A stretch of 64,000 bases of DNA from an uncultured Christensenella sp. GTDB lineage: Bacteria > Bacillota > Clostridia > Christensenellales > Borkfalkiaceae. The stretch lies in the NCBI GenBank assembly GCA_910583545.1, contig CAJTXM010000008.1:1-64000 (forward strand), written 5' to 3'. Both the position numbers and the translations under genes were made by a program. Position 1 is the stretch's first letter, and each line of letters opens with the position of its first letter. The notes beneath the pieces are model-generated. The model did not search any database. It had not been told where the DNA came from and saw only the letters and a list, made by a program, of their open reading frames with translations. Below, piece after piece: positions 47,994-55,872 of this stretch.

Positions 47994-48557
47994 ATGAAAT
48001 TTAAAAGAAATTCTGTTTACGGTATCGCTCAGGTTGCATTGTTTGTGGCTCTGATGACGGCTTCCGCATATATTCAAATACCTTTTCCGCTTGTACCGCT
48101 GACTTTTCAGACGGTAATCGCGGTGCTTTCCGGACTTCTTCTCGGTGCAAAAAAGGGCGCCGCGGCTATGTCAGTCTACTGCTTTTCGGGAGTGGTCGGG
48201 TTGCCCGTCTTTTCCGCAGGCGGAGGATTTACATACGTTTTAAAGCCGTCTTTCGGGTACATAATAGGCTTTATTTTCGCCTCCGCCTTATCGGGCGCGC
48301 TCGTAAAGAAATCGTTTTCGGCCAAACGCGTTGTCCTGTCCGCGCTCGCGGGAATGACGGCGGACTATTTAATAGGCGTTCCTTACTGCATAATCTGCGC
48401 ACATTTTCTGGGCGTCGGAAATCTGGTGAATTTACTGCTTTTAGGCAATCTCGTCTATATTCCCAAGGACGCCGTACTGTGCGTACTCGCGGCAATGCTT
48501 TATAAATCGGTTGCACCGGTCGTATCCGGATATTCCGTCAAGGACAAAAAACGCTGA
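47994..48557 (+). CDS. bioY: Biotin transporter BioY (ECF substrate-binding component)
   Basis: A 187-aa S-component of an energy-coupling-factor transporter. It has about six membrane segments and BioY landmarks: IPFPLVPLTFQTVIAVLSGLLLG at residues 25-47, FSGVVGLPVFSAGGGF and SFGYIIGF. It takes up biotin together with the EcfAA'T module, which is not in this window. The gene precedes alr by 21 bp. The promoter region carries a palindrome that may be the biotin-responsive operator. Confidence 0.92.
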   Translation: MKFKRNSVYGIAQVALFVALMTASAYIQIPFPLVPLTFQTVIAVLSGLLLGAKKGAAAMSVYCFSGVVGLPVFSAGGGFTYVLKPSFGYIIGFIFASALSGALVKKSFSAKRVVLSALAGMTADYLIGVPYCIICAHFLGVGNLVNLLLLGNLVYIPKDAVLCVLAAMLYKSVAPVVSGYSVKDKKR

Positions 48558-48578
48558 CTTTGCATATTTATATACGGT

Positions 48579-49553
48579 ATGCAAAAAACGCTGACAGTTG
48601 TTGATTTAACGGCAATCCGCGCGAACGCGGAGAGAATAAAACGCCTTGCCTCCGGCTCGGCGGTTTTCGCAGTAGTCAAAGCCGACGCCTACGGGCACGG
48701 CGCGGAGGAGGTTGCAAGGGCTGTCGAAGATATCGTCGACGGGTTCTGCACCGCAATAATCGACGAGGGCGCGGCTCTGCGCATTGCGGGCATAACCAAA
48801 CCCGTTTTAGTATTCACTCCGCCTATGGACGGCGCGGACGCGGAGAGGGCTTCGGCGTACAGCCTTACCGTAACGGTAAATTCCGTTGAAACGGCAAAGC
48901 TCTGCAAGGGGCTTTCCTGTCATATAAAAGTCAATACGGGTATGAACCGCCTCGGCTGTACTCCGGACGCTCTGCCCGAAATTTTAAAGACGGCGGACGC
49001 CGAGAATATTGAGGGGGTGTATTCGCACCTCTACGCTCCGCACGACAGCGGCGCAAGCTTCAATCAGCTTAAAATTTTCGAAAGGGCGGTGCGGCTTGTA
49101 AAAACGTACAGACCGCAGGCAACAGCTCACCTCTCGGCAAGCGGAGGGCTTTTAAGGGGCGGAAAATTTCTCTTCGACGCGGTGCGGACGGGCATACTCT
49201 TATACGGCTATGCGCCGTACGGATTTTCGGGTGAAAATTTTACCCCCGCAATGAAAGTGTACGCAAAAAAAATTCAGGACACCGAATTTATAGGCGGAGG
49301 AGTGGGTTACACGAAAGCAGTAAAGAATTATAAAAATCTTGCGTCGTACAGGTGCGGTTATGCCGAGGGCTTTAAAAGGGGCGTACCTTTGGGCGAGGCG
49401 ACGCTGTGTATGGACAGCTTTATTTCCAAAAAGCAGAGCGCATATATCTGCGTTATGGAAAATGCGGAAGCCTACGCAAAACGGTGCAATACCATCTCTT
49501 ACGAAGTTCTGACTTCGGTCACAAAGAGAAGCGAGATAATATATAAAAGATAA
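48579..49553 (+). CDS. alr: Alanine racemase (short form)
   Basis: Interconverts L- and D-alanine with PLP for peptidoglycan. The PLP lysine motif AVVKADAYGHG is at about 32-42, and VNTGMNRLGC, HLSASGG and RTGILLYG follow along the barrel. The C-terminal beta domain carries GVGYTKAV with the catalytic Tyr, and CMDSFIS. At 324 aa it is about 40-50 aa shorter than typical Alr, with a reduced C-terminal domain, but both catalytic residues appear present. It sits 21 bp after bioY; a minor alanine-racemase-like role cannot be excluded. Confidence 0.88.
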   Translation: MQKTLTVVDLTAIRANAERIKRLASGSAVFAVVKADAYGHGAEEVARAVEDIVDGFCTAIIDEGAALRIAGITKPVLVFTPPMDGADAERASAYSLTVTVNSVETAKLCKGLSCHIKVNTGMNRLGCTPDALPEILKTADAENIEGVYSHLYAPHDSGASFNQLKIFERAVRLVKTYRPQATAHLSASGGLLRGGKFLFDAVRTGILLYGYAPYGFSGENFTPAMKVYAKKIQDTEFIGGGVGYTKAVKNYKNLASYRCGYAEGFKRGVPLGEATLCMDSFISKKQSAYICVMENAEAYAKRCNTISYEVLTSVTKRSEIIYKR

Positions 49554-49577
49554 AGGGGGCAGGAGGACAGGCCCCCT
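49554..49577 (+). promoter_or_regulatory. Hairpin with AGGAGG in its loop
   Basis: AGGGGGC (49554-49560) pairs with GCCCCCT (49571-49577); the 10-base loop contains AGGAGG. It directly follows the alr stop and lies 12 bases before the next ATG. It may work as a weak attenuator, or shape translation of the gene at 49590. Confidence 0.45.
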
Positions 49578-49589
49578 AAAGGGTAAAAT

Positions 49590-50198
49590 ATGGAATTGAA
49601 TTCACAGCAGAAAAGACAGAAAATTCTGTACGAAATAAAAGACTTGCTGACGGGCTCGGCGTTTCCTTTGATGTTACAGCTTGTTTTAAGCGCTTCGGTT
49701 ATAATGTTTTCGGGCTATGTCGGCGACAAGGCGGTTCAGATTCTTATTCTGATCGTCGGCGAGCTTATGCTTTCGGCGGCATATTTCATTTTCGGCAGAC
49801 AGAACGGAGTTTCGGCTTACAGAAAAACGGTAATAACTTCGAAGAAGAGAGAGCTTGAAACCAACGACGTCAAAGCTTATTACGGTACGGGCGAATACGC
49901 CGTGTGGAAAGGTGCGGCGATAGGTTTGATTTCAGTCGTTCCGTTTGCTCTGGTGCAGTTTATCGAGTGCCTTGCGCCGAATACCGTCTGCGATTTTATT
50001 TTAAGATACGCGTTCGGCTGGGCAAGCTGTCCGTTTGCGGTGATAGGCGGAAATCTTTCCAAGTGGCTCGATTTTATATGGATAGTCCTGCCTGTCGGCG
50101 TGCATACGGGCGCATACGTCTTCGGCGCATTCAAAGAAGCGAAAAGGCAGAAGATTTTAGAAGATGCGCAGGACATAAAGGACAGAAAGAAGAAATGA
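49590..50198 (+). CDS. Four-span membrane protein of unknown function
   Basis: A 202-aa protein with hydrophobic segments at about residues 24-44, 48-66, 105-130 and 150-175, and a Lys/Arg-rich cytoplasmic tail ending DIKDRKKK. The N-terminal ~20 residues are hydrophilic and charged. It overlaps rsmD by 4 bp (ATGA), so it is the first gene of the translationally coupled set with rsmD, coaD, the DAHP synthases and pheA. Position suggests no obvious link with them. No family recognised. Confidence 0.65.
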   Translation: MELNSQQKRQKILYEIKDLLTGSAFPLMLQLVLSASVIMFSGYVGDKAVQILILIVGELMLSAAYFIFGRQNGVSAYRKTVITSKKRELETNDVKAYYGTGEYAVWKGAAIGLISVVPFALVQFIECLAPNTVCDFILRYAFGWASCPFAVIGGNLSKWLDFIWIVLPVGVHTGAYVFGAFKEAKRQKILEDAQDIKDRKKK

Positions 50199-50722
50199 GG
50201 ATAATTTCCGGTAAATACAGGGGCAAAACGCTTGCTTCTTTTTCGGGTAGCGCGGTGCGCCCCACTGCGGACAGAGTCAAGGAGAGTCTGTTCAATATTC
50301 TCTCGGCCGAGATTTACGGCGCTTCCGTTCTGGATATGTTCTGCGGAAGCGGAAGTCTCGGAATAGAGTGTATTTCGCGCGGAGCGTCGTTCGTTAAATT
50401 CAACGACGTTTCCAAGGACAGCATAGCTTTACTTAAAAAGAATCTTAAAGGCATTGAGGGGAATTTTAAAATAACCAACCTCGACTATACCCGTTGCATA
50501 GAGCCGAGCGAAAAATTCGATCTGATTTTTATCGATCCGCCGTATATGCTCGACTGCGGCGTTGCGGCTCTGCAACTTGCGTCAAAGGCTTTAAGCGAAA
50601 ACGGTATCGCCGTTTACGAAAGGGACAGACCGTTTTCGGGGACTGTCGGCGGGCTTGAACTTACGGACGAACGCAAGTACGGCAGAACGGTTTTAAGCTT
50701 TTTTAAAAGGAATAATTTATGA
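50195..50722 (+). CDS. rsmD: 16S rRNA (guanine966-N2)-methyltransferase RsmD
   Basis: A 175-aa class I SAM methyltransferase. It begins MRIISGKYRGK, the family N-terminus, then VRPTADRVKESLFNIL, the SAM loop VLDMFCGSGSLGIE at 45-58 and the catalytic DPPY near residue 117. It methylates G966 in helix 31 of the 30S subunit. The common pair rsmD-coaD is present; coaD begins inside the rsmD stop (4-bp overlap). A longer in-frame extension upstream is an overlapping frame and is rejected. Confidence 0.95.
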   Translation: MRIISGKYRGKTLASFSGSAVRPTADRVKESLFNILSAEIYGASVLDMFCGSGSLGIECISRGASFVKFNDVSKDSIALLKKNLKGIEGNFKITNLDYTRCIEPSEKFDLIFIDPPYMLDCGVAALQLASKALSENGIAVYERDRPFSGTVGGLELTDERKYGRTVLSFFKRNNL

Positions 50723-51207
50723 AAAAATGTGTTTTTGCGGGCACGTTCGATCCGCCCACGACGGGTCATAAAAACGTAATAGACACCTGCCTTGAAATCT
50801 TTGACGAGGTGGTAGTCGGGGTCGGAATAAACACGGCGAAAACGCCTATGTTTTCCGCCGATGAGCGCAAAGCCTTGCTTGAAAAACTTTACGGGGGCGA
50901 AAAGAGGGTAAGGGTAGTGCTCTTCGTCGGCGCGGCGGTGGACCTGCTTGAAAGCGAAAATACGCGCTTTTACGTCAGAGGTTTAAGAAATACCGTCGAC
51001 TTCGAATACGAAACAGCCGATCATTTCGCAAGCAAAAAACTCAAAAAGGATCTGGTGACTTTGTACGTCCCTGCCGAACAGGAGAGCCTGCATATAAGTT
51101 CTTCACTCGTCAGGAATTCGCGTAAATTCAAGAAGGATTTTCTCTCTTACGTCCCCGAAAAAATCTTATCCGACGTAATCAGACTGATGGAAGAAAAAAA
51201 TGTTTAA
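50719..51207 (+). CDS. coaD: Phosphopantetheine adenylyltransferase
   Basis: CoaD transfers AMP to 4'-phosphopantetheine in coenzyme A synthesis. The 162-aa protein has the nucleotidyltransferase motif GTFDPPTTGHKN at 8-19 and the HISSSLVR signature near 131-138 of the ISSTxxR loop. RGLRN, the pantetheine loop, lies at ~90-94. It overlaps the first DAHP synthase by 8 bp. Confidence 0.95.
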   Translation: MKKCVFAGTFDPPTTGHKNVIDTCLEIFDEVVVGVGINTAKTPMFSADERKALLEKLYGGEKRVRVVLFVGAAVDLLESENTRFYVRGLRNTVDFEYETADHFASKKLKKDLVTLYVPAEQESLHISSSLVRNSRKFKKDFLSYVPEKILSDVIRLMEEKNV

Positions 51208-52222
51208 CAAGAAAGTAAAGATACCCGAACCTGAAGAAATAACCGACAAAATGCCTCTGCCCGAAAACCTGAAAGGGATCAAGGCTGAGCGCGACAGGCT
51301 GGTAACGGAAGTAATAACGGGCAAGAGCGAAAAGCTGATAATGATAATAGGCCCGTGCTCGGCGCACGAGCAGAAGCCCGTTTTGGAGTACGTCGAAAGG
51401 CTGGGCAGGCTCAGCGATAGGGTAAAGGACAAGCTTGTGCTTGTTCCGAGGATATACACGAACAAGCCGAGGACGAGGGGAGTGGGTTACAAGGGAATGT
51501 TTTCCCAGCCCGACCCTAACAAGAGCGAAGACATATTGAAAGGAATATACGCGATAAGGGAGCTTAATATCAAGGCGATAGAGGCGAGCGGACTTGCCGC
51601 CGCGGACGAGATGCTGTATCCGGCGAATATTCATTATTTAAACGATTTGCTGTGTTATCACGCAGTCGGCGCAAGAAGCTGTGAAAACCAGCTGCACAGG
51701 CTTGTAGCAAGCGGAATAGACGTTCCCGTGGGGATAAAGAACCCTATGAGCGGCTCGATTCTGACTTTGATAAATTCGATATACGCATCCCAAAGCGCAC
51801 AAGTGTTCAAGCTCAACGGCTGGCAGGTCGAATCCGACGGCAATCCCCTGTCGCACGCAATACTCCGCGGGGCGGTGGACAGCTACGGCAACGATATACC
51901 GAATTATCACTATGAAACGGTAATGCAGCTTGCCGAAAATTACGCGAAGTCCGAGCTTAAAAATCCTGCGGTGATAATCGACTGCAACCATTCCAACAGC
52001 GGAAAGAAATTTAAACAGCAGATAAGAATCTGCGAAGAGGCAATGCGCAACAGGCTTTACGGCAACGACTATAAAACGCTTGTAAAGGGTTTTATGATAG
52101 AGAGCTTTATAGAAGAGGGAAACCAGAAAGAGGATATAGTCTACGGCAAATCTATAACCGACGCGTGCCTCGGCTGGACGGATACCGAAAAACTTATACT
52201 TCAGACCGCCGACAGCATTTAA
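51200..52222 (+). CDS. DAHP synthase, class I (AroG-type), paralogue 1
   Basis: Condenses phosphoenolpyruvate with erythrose 4-phosphate, the first step to aromatic amino acids. The 340-aa protein aligns along its length with E. coli AroG: IGPCSAHE (PEP/metal), KPRTRGVGYKG, GARSCENQLHR, VPVGIKNPMSG, and GKSITDACLGW at the end. ATG 51200 lies within the coaD 3' end. Bases 51216-51609 and 51872-52161 are identical to the second copy; the central 202 bp differ at about a third of positions. The differing region (residues ~146-213) corresponds to the part of AroG with feedback-effector contacts, so the two copies may answer to different amino acids. Confidence 0.95.
   Translation: MFNKKVKIPEPEEITDKMPLPENLKGIKAERDRLVTEVITGKSEKLIMIIGPCSAHEQKPVLEYVERLGRLSDRVKDKLVLVPRIYTNKPRTRGVGYKGMFSQPDPNKSEDILKGIYAIRELNIKAIEASGLAAADEMLYPANIHYLNDLLCYHAVGARSCENQLHRLVASGIDVPVGIKNPMSGSILTLINSIYASQSAQVFKLNGWQVESDGNPLSHAILRGAVDSYGNDIPNYHYETVMQLAENYAKSELKNPAVIIDCNHSNSGKKFKQQIRICEEAMRNRLYGNDYKTLVKGFMIESFIEEGNQKEDIVYGKSITDACLGWTDTEKLILQTADSI
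51216..51609 (+). repeat. 394-bp tract identical to 52288-52681 (gene conversion)
   Basis: Line-by-line comparison shows no mismatch between 51216-51609 and 52288-52681 (offset 1072). It begins just inside the coding sequence; the upstream flanks are unrelated. Confidence 0.9.
51872..52161 (+). repeat. 290-bp tract identical to 52944-53233 (gene conversion)
   Basis: No mismatch between 51872-52161 and 52944-53233. It ends about 60 bp before the stop codon, after which the two C-termini differ. Confidence 0.9.
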
Positions 52223-52271
52223 TTGAAAATTAATATACAGAACAGAAAATTATTTTTGTGAGATAACTGCT

Positions 52272-53294
52272 ATGTTTGATAAACAGATAAAGATACCCGA
52301 ACCTGAAGAAATAACCGACAAAATGCCTCTGCCCGAAAACCTGAAAGGGATCAAGGCTGAGCGCGACAGGCTGGTAACGGAAGTAATAACGGGCAAGAGC
52401 GAAAAGCTGATAATGATAATAGGCCCGTGCTCGGCGCACGAGCAGAAGCCCGTTTTGGAGTACGTCGAAAGGCTGGGCAGGCTCAGCGATAGGGTAAAGG
52501 ACAAGCTTGTGCTTGTTCCGAGGATATACACGAACAAGCCGAGGACGAGGGGAGTGGGTTACAAGGGAATGTTTTCCCAGCCCGACCCTAACAAGAGCGA
52601 AGACATATTGAAAGGAATATACGCGATAAGGGAGCTTAATATCAAGGCGATAGAGGCGAGCGGACTTGCCGCCGCGGACGAAATGCTGTATCCGGCGAAT
52701 ATTCATTACGTCGACGACCTTCTCTCGTATATAGCGGTGGGAGCGCGCTCCTGCGAGAATCAGCTTCACCGCCTCGTGGCGAGCGGAGTAGACGTGCCTC
52801 TGGGCGTGAAAAATCCGATGAGCGGATCTATACTTGCTCTCATTAATTCAATCTATGCCGCGCAGAGTCCGCAGGTTTTCAAATTAAACGGGTGGCAGGT
52901 AAAGACGCAGGGCAATCCCCTGTCGCACGCAATACTCCGCGGAGCGGTGGACAGCTACGGCAACGATATACCGAATTATCACTATGAAACGGTAATGCAG
53001 CTTGCCGAAAATTACGCGAAGTCCGAGCTTAAAAATCCTGCGGTGATAATCGACTGCAACCATTCCAACAGCGGAAAGAAATTTAAACAGCAGATAAGAA
53101 TCTGCGAAGAGGCAATGCGCAACAGGCTTTACGGCAACGACTATAAAACGCTTGTAAAGGGTTTTATGATAGAGAGCTTTATAGAAGAGGGAAACCAGAA
53201 AGAGGATATAGTCTACGGCAAATCTATAACCGATGCGTGCCTCGGCTGGGCTGATACGGAAAGACTTATTTTAAGCGTAGCGGAGAGAGTGTAA
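52272..53294 (+). CDS. DAHP synthase, class I (AroG-type), paralogue 2
   Basis: A 340-aa isozyme of the protein at 51200 with the same catalytic motifs. Its central segment reads DDLLSYIAVGARSCENQ and VASGVDVPLGVKNP, and nearly every codon there is changed from copy 1, mostly synonymously. So the copies are old, and only the flanks have been homogenised recently. It is followed directly by pheA (the stop overlaps the next ATG), and the pair is thus likely devoted to phenylalanine. The start follows a GTGAG/AGATAACTG region without a perfect Shine-Dalgarno. Confidence 0.95.
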   Translation: MFDKQIKIPEPEEITDKMPLPENLKGIKAERDRLVTEVITGKSEKLIMIIGPCSAHEQKPVLEYVERLGRLSDRVKDKLVLVPRIYTNKPRTRGVGYKGMFSQPDPNKSEDILKGIYAIRELNIKAIEASGLAAADEMLYPANIHYVDDLLSYIAVGARSCENQLHRLVASGVDVPLGVKNPMSGSILALINSIYAAQSPQVFKLNGWQVKTQGNPLSHAILRGAVDSYGNDIPNYHYETVMQLAENYAKSELKNPAVIIDCNHSNSGKKFKQQIRICEEAMRNRLYGNDYKTLVKGFMIESFIEEGNQKEDIVYGKSITDACLGWADTERLILSVAERV

Positions 53295-54091
53295 TGCGTA
53301 CGGGCTATCTGGGGCCTCAGGGCAGTTACAGCTATCTCGCGTCAAAAATTATGACGTCAGAGAGCGAATTTATTCCGTTTGACAGTTTTCCCAAGCTGAT
53401 GCACGCGCTCTGCCGCGGCGAGGTAGACTGTACGGTAATTCCCATAGAAAATACTTTAAACGGCGGAGTATTGCAGAATATAGATTTATTGCAGTCCGTC
53501 GAAAACGTCTTTGCCGACAGCGAGTGCGTAATAAAAATCGAGCACCGCCTTGCAGTTAAAAGCGGTGCCGATTTAAAGAATATCAAGCGCATTTATTCGC
53601 ACAGACAGGCGCTTGAACAGTGTTCGGGATATCTGTTTAAAAACTTTCCCGACGCCTGCCTTCACGAGGCGGTTTCAACCTCGAAAAGTCTTGAAATGAT
53701 TAAAACGGAAGAGGATGCGGGCATAGTCGGCGCGCATACCCATAAAGAGGGAATAACGCTTTTGGACGGCGACGTCTCCGACAGCAAAGACAATTTTACT
53801 CATTTTTTAAGGCTGGTAAGGGGCGTTCCGTCGGAAAATAAGCGGACGGAAAAAATTTATTTTTCGGTGACCTGCCCGAACAGGTCGGGCGGACTTTTGT
53901 CGCTGTTGCAGAAAATCGCACGGCACGGTCTTAATATGACGAAAATCGAATCGCGCCCCGTAAAAGAACGGCTGAACGAATTCCGCTTTTTTATCGAGGC
54001 GGAGGGCGACTATTCGCAGTCTTCCGTAAGGCTGGCGCTTTCGGACGTTGAAAAAGAGTCGGCCTCTTTCAAGCTTCTCGGTGCGTATTAA
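53294..54091 (+). CDS. pheA: Prephenate dehydratase
   Basis: Converts prephenate to phenylpyruvate, the committed step to phenylalanine. The 265-aa monofunctional form has GYLGPQGSYSY at 4-14, IPIENTLNGGV near 50-60, SHRQALEQC (usual SHPQAL; Pro replaced by Arg) and DNFTHF (usual TRF; Arg replaced by His, catalytic Thr kept). The C-terminal ACT domain has the Phe-binding ESRP motif near residue 220. The substitutions in the two signatures are odd but conservative in position. It is the last gene of the rsmD-coaD-DAHPS-DAHPS-pheA set. Confidence 0.9.
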   Translation: MRTGYLGPQGSYSYLASKIMTSESEFIPFDSFPKLMHALCRGEVDCTVIPIENTLNGGVLQNIDLLQSVENVFADSECVIKIEHRLAVKSGADLKNIKRIYSHRQALEQCSGYLFKNFPDACLHEAVSTSKSLEMIKTEEDAGIVGAHTHKEGITLLDGDVSDSKDNFTHFLRLVRGVPSENKRTEKIYFSVTCPNRSGGLLSLLQKIARHGLNMTKIESRPVKERLNEFRFFIEAEGDYSQSSVRLALSDVEKESASFKLLGAY

Positions 54092-54097
54092 TTAAGG

Positions 54098-55045
54098 TCA
54101 GATAAATATCAGAAGAATAGCAAAGCAGAGCAGTCCCTGCAAAAGTTTTACGAAGATAAAGTACAGCGTTTTTACGCCTGCTTTCGTAAGGTAAGCAAGC
54201 TGTTGAGCAAGGATAGACGCTCCGCCGAAGGTTATTAAAAATCCGCAGAGAGGAAGGGTCAGGCGCGCAGGCGACAAGGACAGTTCCCTACAGCCTGCCG
54301 TAGCTTCGATAAGTCCTATCGCAACTCCGTTCGCGCTTTTCGCGTCGGTGAACAGCGAAAAAAGTTTTTCGAACAATATTAAAAAATTGAAGTCCGAAAG
54401 AATTTTTGCCGAAACCGAAAAGAACGCGATAAAACCGCCTGCGACTGCGACTGAAATTACGGCGTTGTAGAAACTGTCGTAAAGAAGATTTTTATTCTGA
54501 GGTTTTCTTAACAGATTATTATTTTTTTTGCGCTTTGAAAAAAAAGAGATGATAAGCGCAATACTAATTATTGATATAAAATGCGCCAGAAGAATTTTCC
54601 AGCCCGCGCTTTTATCGTCCAACATTCTTACGCCTATGCTTCCTATAATGAAGAGCGGGCCGGATGACGAACACAGCGCAGACAGTTTTTTGCAGTCCTT
54701 TTCGTCAAGGCTTCCGTTTTCATAAAATTCCAAAAGGCACCTTGCGCCGGCGGGATAACCCGAACACGCGCTTATTAAAAAGCAGGCGGCGGAGGCGGGC
54801 GGAAGGTTGAAAAGACCCGTGATTTTCCTGAGCGGAAGAGAAGCTTTTTCGGCGAAGCCCGATTTTACTGCGATGAGCGTGATTACCATAAACGGAAACA
54901 GCGAGGGAAGCACGCATTCCGCCCACATCATAAATCCGTCAAGACAGCAGGAAACGTATCTTTCCGGATAGATAATTACGGCGCCTGCAACGACGGTCAG
55001 AAACAGTGCGCAAACCGAAAATCTGATTACATAACTTGGTTTCAT
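54098..55045 (-). CDS. ylbJ: YlbJ-type sporulation membrane protein (nucleoside-recognition/Gate domains)
   Basis: A 315-aa integral membrane protein with two Gate-type halves. The N-terminal half has AECVLPSLFPFMVI and CSGYPAGARCLLEFY, the second FGGASILAQQLAYL, matching the YlbJ family needed for spore cortex formation. About eight membrane segments are present. I start at ATG 55045; an in-frame extension to 55342 is the opposite strand of the patatin gene. It is convergent with pheA, with no clear terminator, and only 34 bp separate it from the divergent patatin gene. Confidence 0.85.
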   Translation of the reverse strand: MKPSYVIRFSVCALFLTVVAGAVIIYPERYVSCCLDGFMMWAECVLPSLFPFMVITLIAVKSGFAEKASLPLRKITGLFNLPPASAACFLISACSGYPAGARCLLEFYENGSLDEKDCKKLSALCSSSGPLFIIGSIGVRMLDDKSAGWKILLAHFISIISIALIISFFSKRKKNNNLLRKPQNKNLLYDSFYNAVISVAVAGGFIAFFSVSAKILSDFNFLILFEKLFSLFTDAKSANGVAIGLIEATAGCRELSLSPARLTLPLCGFLITFGGASILAQQLAYLTKAGVKTLYFIFVKLLQGLLCFAILLIFI

Positions 55046-55079
55046 TTCAATTATAGAATACTGTTTCAAGGGGGCGAAT

Positions 55080-55871
55080 ATGAAAAAAAAGTTGGGTTTG
55101 GCGCTTGGAAGCGGAGGTTCGCGCGGAGTAGCGCACGTCGGGCTTCTGCAAGCTCTCGAAGACGAGGGTATTAAGCCGTACTGCATTGCAGGCTCGTCGA
55201 TAGGCGCAGTCGTCGGCGGAGCGTATGCAAGCGGAATGACCGTCGGGGAAATGCGGAAAATAATTTCAGGCATACGCAGAAGGGATATAATATCGCCTAA
55301 CTTTTTTGCGTTTTCCGAAACCGCGCTTTTAAGAACGGGCAAGGTTCATTCGCTTTTGAAAAAGCATATCAAGGTCGGGAACATAGAAGATTTTCCCGTA
55401 AAATTCGCCTGCGTTGCGACGGACGTCCGCTCAGGGCGTAAGCACGTCTTCGAAAGCGGCGACGCGGTTTTCGCAATAGAGGCTTCGAGCGCGATACCCG
55501 CGGTTTTCAAACCGAAAAAGCTTCAGGATAAATTGCTCGTAGACGGAGGCTGCGTTTGCAGGGTTCCCGTTGAAGAAGTCAAAGCGCTCGGCGCGGACGT
55601 GGTTATCGCGATGGACGTTCTTAAAAATACGTCGGCGCCCGTAAAGGAAACGAAAGGGCTTTTGAATATGCTTTTAAGGGTATTCGACATAATGGACGCG
55701 CAGAACGCCGCGTATCAGGCGGAGCGGAACAGGGACATCTGCGGGCTTTATTTAGAGCCGGAGATGGAGGGGCTTAGTCAATACGCGGTAAAGGAGCTTA
55801 AAAAAGCTTACAGTGAGGGTTACGCCCTTGCGAAAGAAAATATGCACAGGATAAAGAAGTTACTTGAATAA
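55080..55871 (+). CDS. Patatin-like phospholipase (RssA-type)
   Basis: A 263-aa lipid acyl hydrolase with a Ser-Asp dyad. The oxyanion loop GSGGSRG is at 10-16, the nucleophile Ser in GSSIG near 38-42, and the catalytic Asp in DGG near 158. LGLALGSGG...GVLQAL and IPAVFKP are family features. The substrate is unknown; members act on membrane phospholipids. The start follows AAGGGGGCG, with little room for a promoter upstream, so the shared 34-bp gap with ylbJ may hide overlapping promoters. The rarA gene begins 2 bp after the stop. Confidence 0.9.
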   Translation: MKKKLGLALGSGGSRGVAHVGLLQALEDEGIKPYCIAGSSIGAVVGGAYASGMTVGEMRKIISGIRRRDIISPNFFAFSETALLRTGKVHSLLKKHIKVGNIEDFPVKFACVATDVRSGRKHVFESGDAVFAIEASSAIPAVFKPKKLQDKLLVDGGCVCRVPVEEVKALGADVVIAMDVLKNTSAPVKETKGLLNMLLRVFDIMDAQNAAYQAERNRDICGLYLEPEMEGLSQYAVKELKKAYSEGYALAKENMHRIKKLLE

Positions 55872-55872
55872 T

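Noticed and set aside
51200..53294. DAHP synthase tandem as assembly duplication
   Set aside because: The central 202 bp and the flanks differ strongly between copies, so a simple duplicated contig end cannot explain it; long reads would still be a useful check.
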